Source of the DNA: Gnetum montanum
Lineage: Eukaryota; Streptophyta; Gnetopsida; Gnetales; Gnetaceae
Length of the DNA: 54,257 bases
Direction of reading: 5' to 3'
NCBI GenBank assembly: GCA_015680685.1
Contig: MNCI01025068.1
Location: forward strand, 1-54,257
Part shown: positions 1 to 9,990 of the stretch, one piece after another
Position numbering within the stretch: position 1 is the stretch's first letter
Layout: each line of letters opens with the position of its first letter
Translations under genes and position numbers: made by a program
Notes under the pieces: model-generated
Told to the model about the DNA's origin: nothing
The model's input: only the letters and a program-made list of their open reading frames with translations
Database searches by the model: none

Positions 1-982
1 CATAGGTCATGATCAAGTCATGGTAGGATCATAATCAGCTAGTATAAGTTATGGTAACATCATGATTAGGTTGTGTTATTCAAATTTTACCATTCTTGAT
101 CCCTTGTTGTTGAAGCTTAGTTTGAGAAATTTCAACATCTTTCAACCTTGTTCAAATGAGTTTGTTAGACCTAAGATTTATTATCTTCTCAAGTTTGATT
201 TGGATTTGACTATTAAAATTTTAGATGATTTGTATATATTGGATGTTATTTCTATCTCTTCATCATTAATGTTTGGTTTTCCTTATTTGAATATTCATAT
301 GGATGGGGGTTATTAGAAGCTAGCACTAGGTTACGTGGCCAGTTAAAGATGGGCTCATTGAGATGTTTAGTATTTAATACCTAAAGAAATGCATCAATGT
401 GGCTTTTGTTATAGGCCTCATCCTACATAAGTGATTCATGGCTTATTGATCATTTTTATGTAATGCCTCTAAAATGTTAAAGGTGAGTTTTGGATGTTAC
501 CTCTAGGACTGGTAGTTTGATTTGAGACTAATAATAAAAACATGTGCATGGTAGTTTGACATTTGGTTTAGAAATTTGAACAAGTACACATGATAATAAT
601 TCACACATTTTGAACTAAGTGTTGTTTATACTAGCCTCCTTGTTTGCAGGTTGATGAGTGGAGTGGATAAATTTAGTTTGGCTAGATTTATTTGATGTTT
701 GTATTAATATTTGATGTGTGTTTTTGAATGTTTGGATTATTTGTGCATACTAACAGATCTTGGAAGCCAACATGCCTTCATCTAGCTTTCATGATATTTT
801 TTCTCAATTTAGCTAAAGGAAATTTCAAGGTTTCTAAGTTAGTGTATATTAACCCCTTCTCTCTTATTTATATGTTACTAGGACTGTGTGAAGCAAGGAG
901 ATCCTTCAATGTTTGCAGCTAATGTGGATTTCATTCACACTTATTTTCAGGTATTAGTCTTTTACCTTTTAGCATATATGTG
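1..982. other. Flanking DNA, nothing recognised
   Basis: AT-rich sequence lying before the start of element C. Open frames at 62-316 and 728-922 are short, of ordinary composition and match nothing I recognise. There is no LTR, tRNA or pol motif. It is either host intergenic or intron DNA, or an older unrecognised repeat. Confidence 0.5.
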
Positions 983-1505
983 TGAAAAACCATAAAATTT
1001 TAGAACCCTCATGCTTCAGTAGAGTCTTGGAATTTGGGCAAGAACTTCCACAAGTGCATCGTCATGATGGTTCGGTAGGAAAATGTAGGAACTGAGGATG
1101 GACTGTCTAGTCCGGCAAGTTTTCTATCTTCAGAGCTAATAGGCCCATTGGACTCTCCAGCCTGCCCAATTGGACAATTGATCTGGCTAACAGTCTACCC
1201 AGAGACCATGCTAGGAGTTGTCGAAAGTGTTCGGGATGAGCAAAATAGTTCAAAAAGTTTTCTAGTGAAGAAGTATGCTACACTACGCTACACTGTATAG
1301 CATAGCCTTGAAAGATAAATGCTCAAGCGTCCAAAGCGCAAGTTGACAAAATGGTTGCAAGACAAGTTAGGATCCAGTTAGCCCAAGGTGTTATGCTATG
1401 CTACGCTCTGTAGCGTAGCACAGTGTAGCAAAGGTAGAGCAAAAAGGTCCATCTTGCGAAGTGATTCCAACAGAAAATGGCACTTTGGCAAGATTTCAAC
1501 TCCCA
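983..1505 (+). repeat. Element C 5' LTR, part 1 (split by element A)
   Basis: Matches 52776-53301 almost throughout, including the landmark 'accctcatgcttcag' near 1007. Contains inverted words of the type GCTATGCTACGC/GCGTAGCATAGC near 1265-1310 and 1390-1432. The LTR resumes at 33928 after the inserted element. Confidence 0.9.
1501..1505. repeat. Target site duplication of element A, left copy
   Basis: TCCCA directly before the TG of the A 5' LTR. The right copy at 33928-33932 reads CCCCA. The uninterrupted C LTR near 53297 reads CTCCA at the same place, so one base differs on each side. Confidence 0.8.
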
Positions 1506-2720
1506 TGAAACACCATAAAATTTCTATCTTGGTACTTCTCCAGCAAGAAGTAGGTCCCTCAGACCCACAGACAACCTCGGCTACATTTGGTGTGACACAT
1601 TGCAACTTTGGGGATCAAAATACTTAATTTTCACTAAGTATACAGTGGCAGCGTATATGCCCAGCGTATACGCCCAAATTCACACCCACAGTGTATACGC
1701 CCAGCGTATATGCCCGACATTCTCAGCGTATATGCCCAGCATACACACCTCACATGTACGCTCGTCAGGCATAGCAACAGACGTGTACGCCCGACGATGA
1801 AATCTCCAAAGACAGAATGAGAAAAACACTGAAGAGCAAGGATTGAAGCAAGTTGGCAACCATCAGCGTATGCGCCCTGGCGTATACATCCAGCAACCAT
1901 CAGGAACTACGCCCAGCCATTGTCAGCGTATACGCCCAGCATCCATAGCATCTACGCCCAGCACATCCAACGTATATGCCCAGAGTCTACGCGTGCCTGA
2001 TACAGCGTATACGCCCAATGTATATGCTTAGCAGATGTAATATATTGTACACTTGTAAATTTTATGCCTTTTTTCACCCGATCAACGTCCACATGTCGCC
2101 CAACCCGAGTATAGCGTAACAACCGGTATAAAAACCCCAATTTTCCACTTGATCTAGGTCGGTTGGCAAAAATCCCAGAGCATACCAAAGAGCAATTACG
2201 TTGCGCACCAGAGCTAAAAACCTTTTACGTTGGAAAGCCCTATACTCTGAGCATACAATCTCTACACTGAGCCTATAGTGTGAACCAGCCCAATCATCCT
2301 TGTATCCACCGGGGCTTTTCGTCCACCTTATGTTTCATCACAACTACGTTAGACCGGTGCACTGTACTCTCATCCTGTAATACCATTGTTACATCTTCTT
2401 CATAAAATTGTTTACAGTTTACATCAATTTTGTGCATGTGTTCTATTTACGCTCGTTTACGCTTACACTCTGTCCGCATCTGCTATGATGTTTACGCTCT
2501 ATTTTACGCCTACTACATTGTTTACGTATAACCCAGTGTATAGCACTTCGGTGTACGTTTGAGGAAATCCTTGTCTGATCCGCATACGGACCACCCAAGG
2601 TACTCTACCTTCATTCATTCCAGCTCACCCTCAGGCGAAGGTAGGGTCTTCTGTGCATGTCCGGTGATCCCACGGTCTCTATTTCCTTCTAGCCGGAGAC
2701 CGACAATTTTGGATGGTACA
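1506..2720 (+). repeat. Element A 5' LTR
   Basis: TG...CA ended repeat of 1215 bp. It matches 32701-33927 in the same orientation and the two B LTRs in reverse. The first half (about 1645-2030) is dense in GCGTATACGC-type palindromic words separated by CCCAG or CCCAA. A TATA box lies at 2127. Confidence 0.95.
2127..2134 (+). promoter_or_regulatory. TATA box of the A 5' LTR promoter
   Basis: TATAAAAA in the context CCGGTATAAAAACCCC, about 620 bp into the LTR. The two B LTRs keep TATAAAA at the same place (near 12078 and 28567, reversed). The A 3' LTR has TACAAAA instead near 33333. Transcription would start about 25-35 bp downstream. Confidence 0.75.
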
Positions 2721-2724
2721 GAAA

Positions 2725-2744
2725 TTAGCGCTAGAAGGAGGGCC
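2725..2744 (+). other. Primer-binding region of element A
   Basis: TTAGCGCTAGAAGGAGGG, 4 bp after the LTR end. B has TTGGCGCTAAAAGGAGGG and C TTGGCACTAGAAGGAGGG at the same spacing. The position and TTGG start fit a minus-strand tRNA primer site. I do not assign the tRNA. Confidence 0.7.
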
Positions 2745-3411
2745 CTGCCTAAAACCTTACTCACAAACTTCCCAGCTTTTACGCTGTTGAGCATTTACGC
2801 CGCCGACCACACATTCCTACTAAAAACATTCCAGCGTTTACATTACTTGGTTTGAAAACCCAGCCCGCAAACTGCCCAGCGTCTACGCTGTTCGCTGTTT
2901 ACGTCGTTCCTGTCAAAACTTACCCTGCGAAATCCCCATTGTTCATGTTGGTAACCATATACTACGTTTTACGCTGCAGATTTTCCTTACGCCTTACACA
3001 AGATTGTTAAATTTTACGCTACATATTTTATGCCATAGACTTGTTTACGCTGTTGTCCATTTACACTACGCCCTTTACGCTGTAGACCTCGTCTACGCTG
3101 TATACCCACTTTGTCCCTGCTATTCTGTCTACGCTACATTCCATAGATTTTCGTTACGCTTCCATACGTTACACTGCACTTTATACACTATAACCCTATC
3201 TTATGCTGTACCCTAACATTGTATATGCTCTCTAGCGTATACACTGAGCCACTTTCGTCGTAGACTCATCTACGTTGACCATATACGCTACGTACATACA
3301 CGTTGTATACGCTGTCATTATACGCCGTTAGTTGAAGCGTATACGTTGTACGCTGCATAGTACATTAATTTCACATTTCTAGACCGTGTCGTATATCCTC
3401 AACCAATCATC
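2745..3411 (+). other. Element A untranslated leader rich in TACGCTG words
   Basis: Between the primer-binding region and the gag start. No credible gene. Words such as TACGCTG, TTTACGCTGT and GCGTATAC recur every 15-40 bp, like those in the LTR. B has the matching leader at 27288-27954. Confidence 0.75.
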
Positions 3412-3711
3412 ATGAACCCTGTAAACACCACCGCCGCCACCACTCAAGTCACTAACATCATAGACACCATGGCTGTCCAACAGCCTATCACGCAACACCC
3501 GAGAGTACAACCCACAATGGGGCCCCGCCAGTCCCTAAGGTTGCAAGGGCGGAATCCAATCTCTAACATTATAACCCAGGACCAGTATAACTTCATATGT
3601 CTGAAGATGCAAGCTGGCCTGGCCGTAGATCGAGCCGAAATGGAGGTAAAGAGGCAATATGAACTCTTCTACAAGGGGGACGCGAGTTCATCCCCTCTCC
3701 ATATGATATAA
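3412..3711 (+). pseudogene. gag: Element A gag, N-terminal segment
   Basis: A 99-codon frame beginning at the first ATG after the leader. The same segment begins at 27287 in B (minus strand). The product is Thr/Gln/Pro-rich at first, then has a basic RQSLRLQGRNP stretch and a helical part. The frame ends at 3709-3711, while the homologous reading continues in the minus-one frame from about 3675 into the next segment. B has the identical break, so the shift predates both copies or was used by the element. No membrane segment or catalytic motif is present. Confidence 0.7.
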
Positions 3712-3773
3712 TCCCTGTTCCAGAGCAATACTCAGAGCTCGTCACACAACTCCTCCTACAAAGGTGTCAGTCG

Positions 3774-5378
3774 TTGGATCAGCCTGTGCTAGAGCCCCAA
3801 CTAGAAGAAGAGGACGAATTCGCTGCTCAATCTGAACATGAGGACTCCTACCACACTCTTAGCCCGCAAAAACACATTAACCCCATGTTTCATCCGGGTA
3901 CAGGGGAAATCATGCCCCTCCAGCATCTCAGGTTCACCCAGGCCCAAGCACCGCCACCAAAAACATCAGCGCTAGTGCATATTCCTCCCCTGAGCGACCT
4001 CCAATTCAACACATTCCCTCTCGCAATCATCCCTGCTGCAGCTGCAGGCCCGTCCTCACAAGCACCACCCCTACACCATAATGTGGGGGCAACCTCCTCG
4101 CCTTGAGTGATAGGGATGCCACACGTGATACCAGCATCCACGTTCGCTCACTACATCTCCCACATTCAAACGCACACCGCCCCCTCAACCGCCGTAACCC
4201 AACAAGGAGTCCCTTCGCATAACGTGGCTAGGCAATGGCCATCGATGGGTGTGCCATCACATCAACCCTCTCACCACAACGTGTCATCTCATGCATTTCC
4301 ACCAGTTAACATTCCCTAAATACAACCACAACCATAGTAGTAACAACCTCCCGTATATAATGTGCCATCCCTAGTGCCACAGGCTGTTCACATCCCACAA
4401 GTACAACCCCCCGCTGCGTAGCTTTCAGCATTTCAACCCGCCTTTCAACAATCTAACCTGTACCCAGCACCACACCCCCAATCTGTCACCTTACCTAGCA
4501 CTCAAGACTGGGCGGATGCAAAAAAATTGATGCAAGAACTAACTGATGAGGTTAAACGCCTCAAAACAACCGCTGACGAGGAGTTGAAGGTAGTGGACTT
4601 TTACCATGATGACCCCATCAGCTCTTCCATCCCGCCCTTAACCTTGCCCAAAGGCGTATCATTGCTGACACTAACCAAATATAACAGGGAGACAGACCCC
4701 AATGCTCATTCAATAACATTTAGATTAGAATGCGCGTTACTCCAGGCATGGCCCCATGCCATTCTGCCAGTGTTCCCCATGTCCCTGGCGGGGAGAGCAC
4801 TTGATTGGTACTAGGCCCTCCCAAGGAATTCCATCTTCTCCTTGGAAGACTTATTAAACCAGTTTGTGACCAGGTTCAAGTACAACTTGAAACTCGAGGC
4901 CACACTAGACAGCCTCAGACAGGTTAAGCAAGCACTGCTTGAACCTGTACAGAAATTCATTCAGAGGTGGAATGCTACTCTCAACGAGCAACATGAGCCA
5001 ATCTCCCAGACCTACCTGCTTACTATTCTAAAAGGGGCCGTAAACAACTTCTTTAAATCCAAGTTGTACTATCTCAATGCGCGTAATCTTAACCAGGCTT
5101 TTGTACAAATTAAAAATATAGAAGAGGCGGCTCAAAATAGCCATGATCCTGCATACTTGGCCTTCAAGAATCAACACAGTAAAAAGGATGAAGAGAAGGC
5201 TAAAGCAACTATAGCAGTAATAGCAGAGACACAAGCAGGCATGGAACAACAAAAAAAACCGCCAGTAGCTCCCACTAACTATAATAAACCTGCTCCCATG
5301 ACCATGCCGAAATCATCATCAATATACACCCCTGCCAATGAAACCATCCCAGCTATTCGACCAACTTTTGAAGGCTAG
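3774..5378 (+). pseudogene. gag: Element A gag, capsid-like core (broken by stops)
   Basis: One reading frame interrupted by stops ending at 4106, 4319, 4338, 4422 and 4814. An acidic, Pro-rich N part is followed by a retrotransposon gag domain: DFYHDDPISS near 4600, TKYNRETDPNAH near 4675, GRALDWY near 4795, then FVTRFKYNL, the helical ILKGAVNNFFKSKLYYL and a Lys/Glu-rich tail. This matches the gag family that forms the virus-like particle of Ty3/gypsy elements. Several stops are TAG where B has CAG. About 58 bp present in B are missing near 5318, shifting the frame so that translation stops at 5378. Confidence 0.85.
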
Positions 5379-6140
5379 GCTAATGAAACATAAATAGTTA
5401 TCCCCCATGACCATCCAGGACATGACCGATTTTTTCAACTCATTTAGAACCCGAGCCTAGCAACACTGGATGAGCCTCCCATACCCAAAGGTTTTAGAAT
5501 GGATCGCTTCTGCAATTACCATCAACGCAACAGGCACGGTACGGATTACTGTTTCACCTTGAAGCAGGATATTTAGTGAATGATCGACGAAGGCCAAATC
5601 ACCTTTGATGAGGCCAACCCGGTCCAACCACAGAATCAAACTATGGGGGTGTACAAAGACCCTCTGAATACCAAGGAGGCGTCATACGTTATCAATACAA
5701 TCTACTTTGATGATGATTCCGAGACACACAACATTAACACTGTCTACCCCGAATATAAATAGGAAACACCTAATAGGCCGTTTGTAGTTCAGGTTCCTCC
5801 CGCTGTGTCCACGCCCACACCTCAACCACCACGTGCCCTACAGTAGCTATACGTCGTCTGCGTACCTTCAGCCGTACCTACATCCTCAAAGCCACCAACC
5901 CCTCATATTCGGCCTACCCCTTTCGTAGTCTGAGTACCACCCACCATCGCAACAGCGGAGGTCCAACCTCCACCAAAATCGACCCCGTACGTTGTTAGGA
6001 CACCCGAAAGTCCTAACGATTACCAAACCTCCACCTCACAAGCGCAAGGAAAACCTAGCCCCTACGTCATTAGGGTTCCTAGCCAGCCTTCAGCTCAACC
6101 ACTTCCCACTGTCCAACCGCAACCCCGTCCAGCTCCATAT
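5379..6140 (+). pseudogene. gag: Element A gag C-terminus: Cys/His motif and Pro-rich linker
   Basis: After the frameshift, the frame reads a Cys/His cluster (FCNYHQRNRHGTDYC) near 5508-5552, the position where Tat-type gag proteins carry a nucleic-acid-binding motif. An acidic segment follows to 5762, then a Pro/Val-rich repetitive linker to about 6140, with repeats of the type 'PYVV R P'. Stops at 5577, 5760 and several between 5840 and 5940 interrupt it. The same region is better preserved in B (24497-25396, minus), where the first Cys of the cluster has become Tyr. Confidence 0.7.
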
Positions 6141-7499
6141 GTGGTAAGAATCCCAAGGCAACCTGAGGCTCCAAGACCAGCTCCACCTCCACGTCACACA
6201 CAAGAATGCTTAACGAATAGGCTTACGTGTGAGCGCGTGGAGAAAGAGCGCCAACGGTTAGCTATGGGGCCACCTAGACCCACTCCACTTAACGTCATAC
6301 CCATGACACAACATAACAGTCAACTAAACGTAGGTAACGAGGGTGAACCATCTAAAAAACATGAACCATCTAAAACGACAACGCCGAGCAAAAATGACAG
6401 GCCACCGAAACACGAAACAAAATTGTTGGGCCTAATGGACCCAGTCACCGCTGATACAAATACCCCCAACAATAGAGACTTTGCAACAACCTTGACACAA
6501 GTCACCCAAGCATTGAAGCAAAAGAACACTTCATTAAGCTTGTATGACTTGGTCCTAACATCCCAAACACATCGGGAAGCTTTAGTACGCATGTTAGCGT
6601 CGATCCCAGTAAGCAAGGACTTACCTCCAAATGAACCCTCCATTCATGCGGTAATGTACTCGCCTCACGGGACCACTCCTAAACCCTTAAGCTTCCATGA
6701 TGACAACATTAAGGTGGACAAGAAAACAGGGGAGATAACAACAGTCCCCATGTTCATAACGATACGCATAAACCAGTTCAAGATACATAGAGTCCACGTA
6801 GACAATTGAGCTGCCACAAATGTTGTACCATACCCCATCATTGAACAACTGGGGCTTACTGAGTTAATTAAACCAACCACAACTACATGTTTAAAATCAT
6901 TTAGTAGGTCACACGTAATGGTAAAAGGCACAATAACCTTAGATTTCATAGCAGGAGACCAGTTCCCCACATCCGCCGACTTCCTAGTGGTCGATGAAAT
7001 GCCAGGATTCAACCTAATATTGGGAAGACCTTGGTTGGCCCAACTGAGAGCTGTCTCCTCCCCTATACACCAAGAGATTCACTTGCCTTATGAGGGTGGT
7101 GAAATCATCATACACGGGGAAGTAGCTACTCCTATCATTTCATCACACATGGACACAGACCAGGGCTCAAAGGTCGAGCTCGAAAAGCCTAGCCGAAATG
7201 ACAAAAATCCGCAACCACCGGTAAGCAGTAAGCCTTTAAACACGGAACAAGACCCACCTAAAATAGAAATGCCTACGTCTGATATTGTACATACGGCTTC
7301 TCAATTAGAGACTAACACAAAATTCGCAACAACAACCGAGACATCTGAAAACACTGACACAAGAACCACTCCATCAGATGTCTCTTGGACTAAATTGCTA
7401 TTCAACGTGATCAGCGAAGGGGACGCTGAATACAAAATCGTACCAGCTGATACACCCTCTGACATAAAAATAAAAAGAATGAAAAAACAATTAAAATAA
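6141..7499 (+). pseudogene. pro: Element A protease region with upstream linker
   Basis: In the same frame as the gag core, as expected for a gag-protease fusion. Residues 1-170 form a basic/Pro-rich linker. An aspartic protease of retroviral type follows. The active-site triplet region (HVDN, then a TGA stop at 6807-6809, then AATNVVPYP) corresponds to HIDDGAATN in B. The flap side and the conserved C-terminal motif FNLILGRPWL lie near 7010-7035. A Ser/Thr-rich acidic tail ends at TAA 7497-7499. The stop within the active site inactivates this copy. RT does not follow directly; the antisense gene intervenes. Confidence 0.85.
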
Positions 7500-8023
7500 T
7501 ACCATCTCCCTTCATCCGAAACGACGTTAAACTACACGCAGTCTGAAATGACGTTAAACTACAACACCAAAAAAATATATATATTAAAATCACACTCCAA
7601 GTCCAGAATGACGTTAAACTATCATATCTGCAACGACATAAAACTAGCCATGATCAGCAATGATTGGTTGACCGGGAAATCTATCCGCATCCTTCAAAAT
7701 ATTCCTTGATTACACTAGGGCCTGAAATGACCATAAACTACGCATGGGGCCCGAAATGGCCATAAACTAGTACTTTGTTTTTGTTTATCTTTTATAATTA
7801 CATTTCTGCATTACACTTAAAACAAAAAAATGAACCAAAACATTTTACATTGCCGTGTCGTGTTTACAATTAAACTCAAAATCAACAAAAAATTTCTTAC
7901 ATGCAATAAGGTACAATTACAAGTGTTTACCGTTTTCGTCCGTCTCAAAATTTTCAAGTTACAACTCCTGTATAAATTTGAGTCAAAAACATCAAAAACA
8001 AAAATAACTTTTTAATCAAAACA
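7500..8023 (+). repeat. Element A spacer 1: degenerate TTAAACT motif repeats, then AT-rich DNA
   Basis: From 7515 to 7770 the phrase GAAATGACGTTAAACTA or GAAATGGCCATAAACTA recurs about six times at irregular spacing. From 7775 to 8023 the DNA is AT-rich and is the 3' flank of the antisense gene. The matching spacer in B is 22636-23160. No credible gene. Confidence 0.75.
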
Positions 8024-9488
8024 CTAAGCATCCAGAACTGGAGGGTCGTCCCCTTTAGATCCACCAGCATCAGGGGCCCCTGCTCCACTGGGGCCAGCTT
8101 CTTGGGCATCGCCACCACCTACATCCTGAAAACACAAAAAGAGACAATCAATATATAAAAAATAAGAGAATATCAAAATTTTAAACATTATTCAGTAAAT
8201 CAATTACCCTAGGAGATCCCCCTAAGCCGAATTCCAGCCGACGAAGGATTTCTTCTTCTGAAGCATAGGCCCAATCAGTCCCATCAAGGCCTAAGTCGAT
8301 GTCTGCTAAAGTCTTTCCTTTGTCGACGGTCGACCAGGTAGGACATTTCAGAGGGAATTCACTCACGAATACTTCCCCAGAAGTAGTTGTAATCACCCTC
8401 GTAGGTGACTCCATTTCCACAGTTGTGTTTTGGGCAAAAGTATCAAAGGCAGAATGCAAACCCAAACCTTCCACAAACATCTCTAGTTGGTGCTTTTTGA
8501 TGGACACTTATTTTAATGACTTCTTGTAGTGATGTTTTTGATTCTTCTCATCTTGACCCCACTTGCGAACCTTGGAAGCAAAGGCTTTCTAATCTTGACA
8601 TTTGAGGTTCAAGAGATCAATTTGGGCTTTGCGCTCTGCCATGCTCCGAGTCAACGACGCATGACGATTCAATAAGTTCCAATATCTTGTATACGTAACC
8701 TCGGATGTTCGTCAGGAGCGATCACCACTTAGTTTGGCAGCGGCGAACTTATACCGAGCCTTCAGAGCGTCACGTTCAACCGACAATTTAGAGACTTCTT
8801 TCTCTTTTTCCTGAATCTGTAGCCACAATTGTTCAACAAAACGCCTACAGGTCCATAATGATTTAGCATTATGCACAAGGCCTTCCGTGACTCCCTCGTA
8901 AATAGGCCTTGGTACCTGCTCCACTTCTGGGGAAAGTGTGGTTAAACTTTCTATGCTAACGCTTTCAGAGGGATCCCATCTCAATTTAGCACCTATGCAT
9001 GCAAAAAGAAAGAAATGTTAAGGCCACTAAGACAAAGTGTGAAACTATAAAGCTACAAATGGTTCAAAACATTTATACTTATTTCAGGGTGCGCCTCTTG
9101 AATTCGCTCGACAACCTCTTCAGCGGTCCCAGCCACAAAATCCATCCTACTTGGCATTTCCGTCCAAGTAAGTGGCTCACGCGTACATGATGAACTAACC
9201 TCCACGGTCCTCTCAGGGGGAACTGTCTTCATGGGTATGTCCAACCGCACTGTCTTGGTTTCACAGCCTTTGTCTGGACAAAACAAAAACATGAAAATAA
9301 GATACCATAGAAATGACAACTAACGAAGCGATGAAAAATGAAATAAAAGACAAAACGTATCGTGCTCCTTTTCACCCTTCGGGGGATCCCCTAAGTCCAA
9401 ATTCCCTTTAAGAAAATTACTGAACATTTGGTTGACACCATCCTGGTCATCCAATGGCTCAGTTTCAATGGTGTTCTCCTTCAACTCC
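8024..9488 (-). pseudogene. Element A antisense gene, 3' half only (exons 5-8)
   Basis: On the strand opposite to gag-pol. Exons by comparison with B: part of exon 5 (9488-9361), exon 6 (9273-9079, after CAG), exon 7 (8992-8208) and exon 8 (8125-8024, stop TAG). Exon 6 encodes a segment containing PLTWTEMPSRMDFVAG. Exon 7 starts RWDPSESVSIE, continues with a coiled-coil stretch (LQIQEKEKEVSKLSVERDALKAR) and the WGQ..KNHKH motif. Exon 8 is a Gly/Asp/Pro-rich tail. A deletion of about 3.3 kb relative to B joins the promoter-side DNA to exon 5 at about 9484-9495. The exon 5 donor is AT instead of GT, and a conserved Trp in exon 7 is TGA. Function unknown. Confidence 0.8.
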
Positions 9489-9499
9489 CCCCCCCCTCC

Positions 9500-9506
9500 T
9501 TTTATA
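9500..9506 (-). promoter_or_regulatory. TATA-like box of the antisense gene, element A
   Basis: TATAAAA on the minus strand in the context CTGTATAAAAGGAGG. It matches the B antisense promoter (17848-17856) but now lies next to the deletion junction, so it drives at most a truncated transcript. Confidence 0.5.
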
Positions 9507-9692
9507 CAGCGCTCCGCTGACACTGCCACCGCCGTTGCCATTTTTGCTACTTTTTTCCTTTTTTGCCTATTTTTCGCCAAAATTTACCCAAAAATAATAA
9601 TAAAAAAATAAATAAACAAAAATTTCAACATCCAGTGCCCCCATGAGCTCCATTTTGCATAGTTACGCCAAATATTCCAACGTAAACCCGTT
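9507..9692. other. Element A upstream region of the antisense gene
   Basis: A- and T-rich DNA matching B 17690-17847. It contains poly-A-like runs and no gene of its own. The reading frame at 9320-9580 runs through this region only because the deletion fused it to exon 5. Confidence 0.6.
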
Positions 9693-9990
9693 ATGGCCCG
9701 GTAAGGCGTTAAACTGCCACATACAGCCCGGTAAGGCTTAAACTACCACATACGGCCCAGTAAGGCATTAAACTGCCACATACGGCCCAGTAAGGCATTA
9801 AACTACCACATACGGCATGGTAAGGCATTAAACTACCACATATGGCCTGGTAAGGCGTTAAACTGCCACATACAGCTCGGTAAGACGTTAAACTGCCACA
9901 TACGGCTCAGTAAGGCATTCAACTACCACATATGGCCCGATAAGGCGTTAAACTGCCACATACGGCCCGATAAGGCATTAAACTGCCATG
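9693..9990 (+). repeat. 30-bp tandem repeat, about ten units (spacer 2 of element A)
   Basis: The unit reads roughly GGTAAGGCGTTAAACTGCCA plus CATACGGCCC, repeated about ten times with point changes. B has a single unit at the same place (about 17615-17645), so the array expanded in A or collapsed in B. It lies just upstream of the RT coding region. Confidence 0.9.

Noticed and set aside
1-982. Possible host exon near 728-922
   Set aside because: No start context, splice support or recognisable domain; composition is like non-coding AT-rich DNA.
1600-2188. Several 60-90 codon frames within the LTRs, rich in 'VYAQ' or 'RIRWAYT' repeats
   Set aside because: They are translations of the repeated GCGTATACGCCCAG words and not protein genes.
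9693-9990. CRISPR-like look of the 30-bp array
   Set aside because: The units are directly adjacent with no unique spacers, in plant DNA; it is an ordinary minisatellite.
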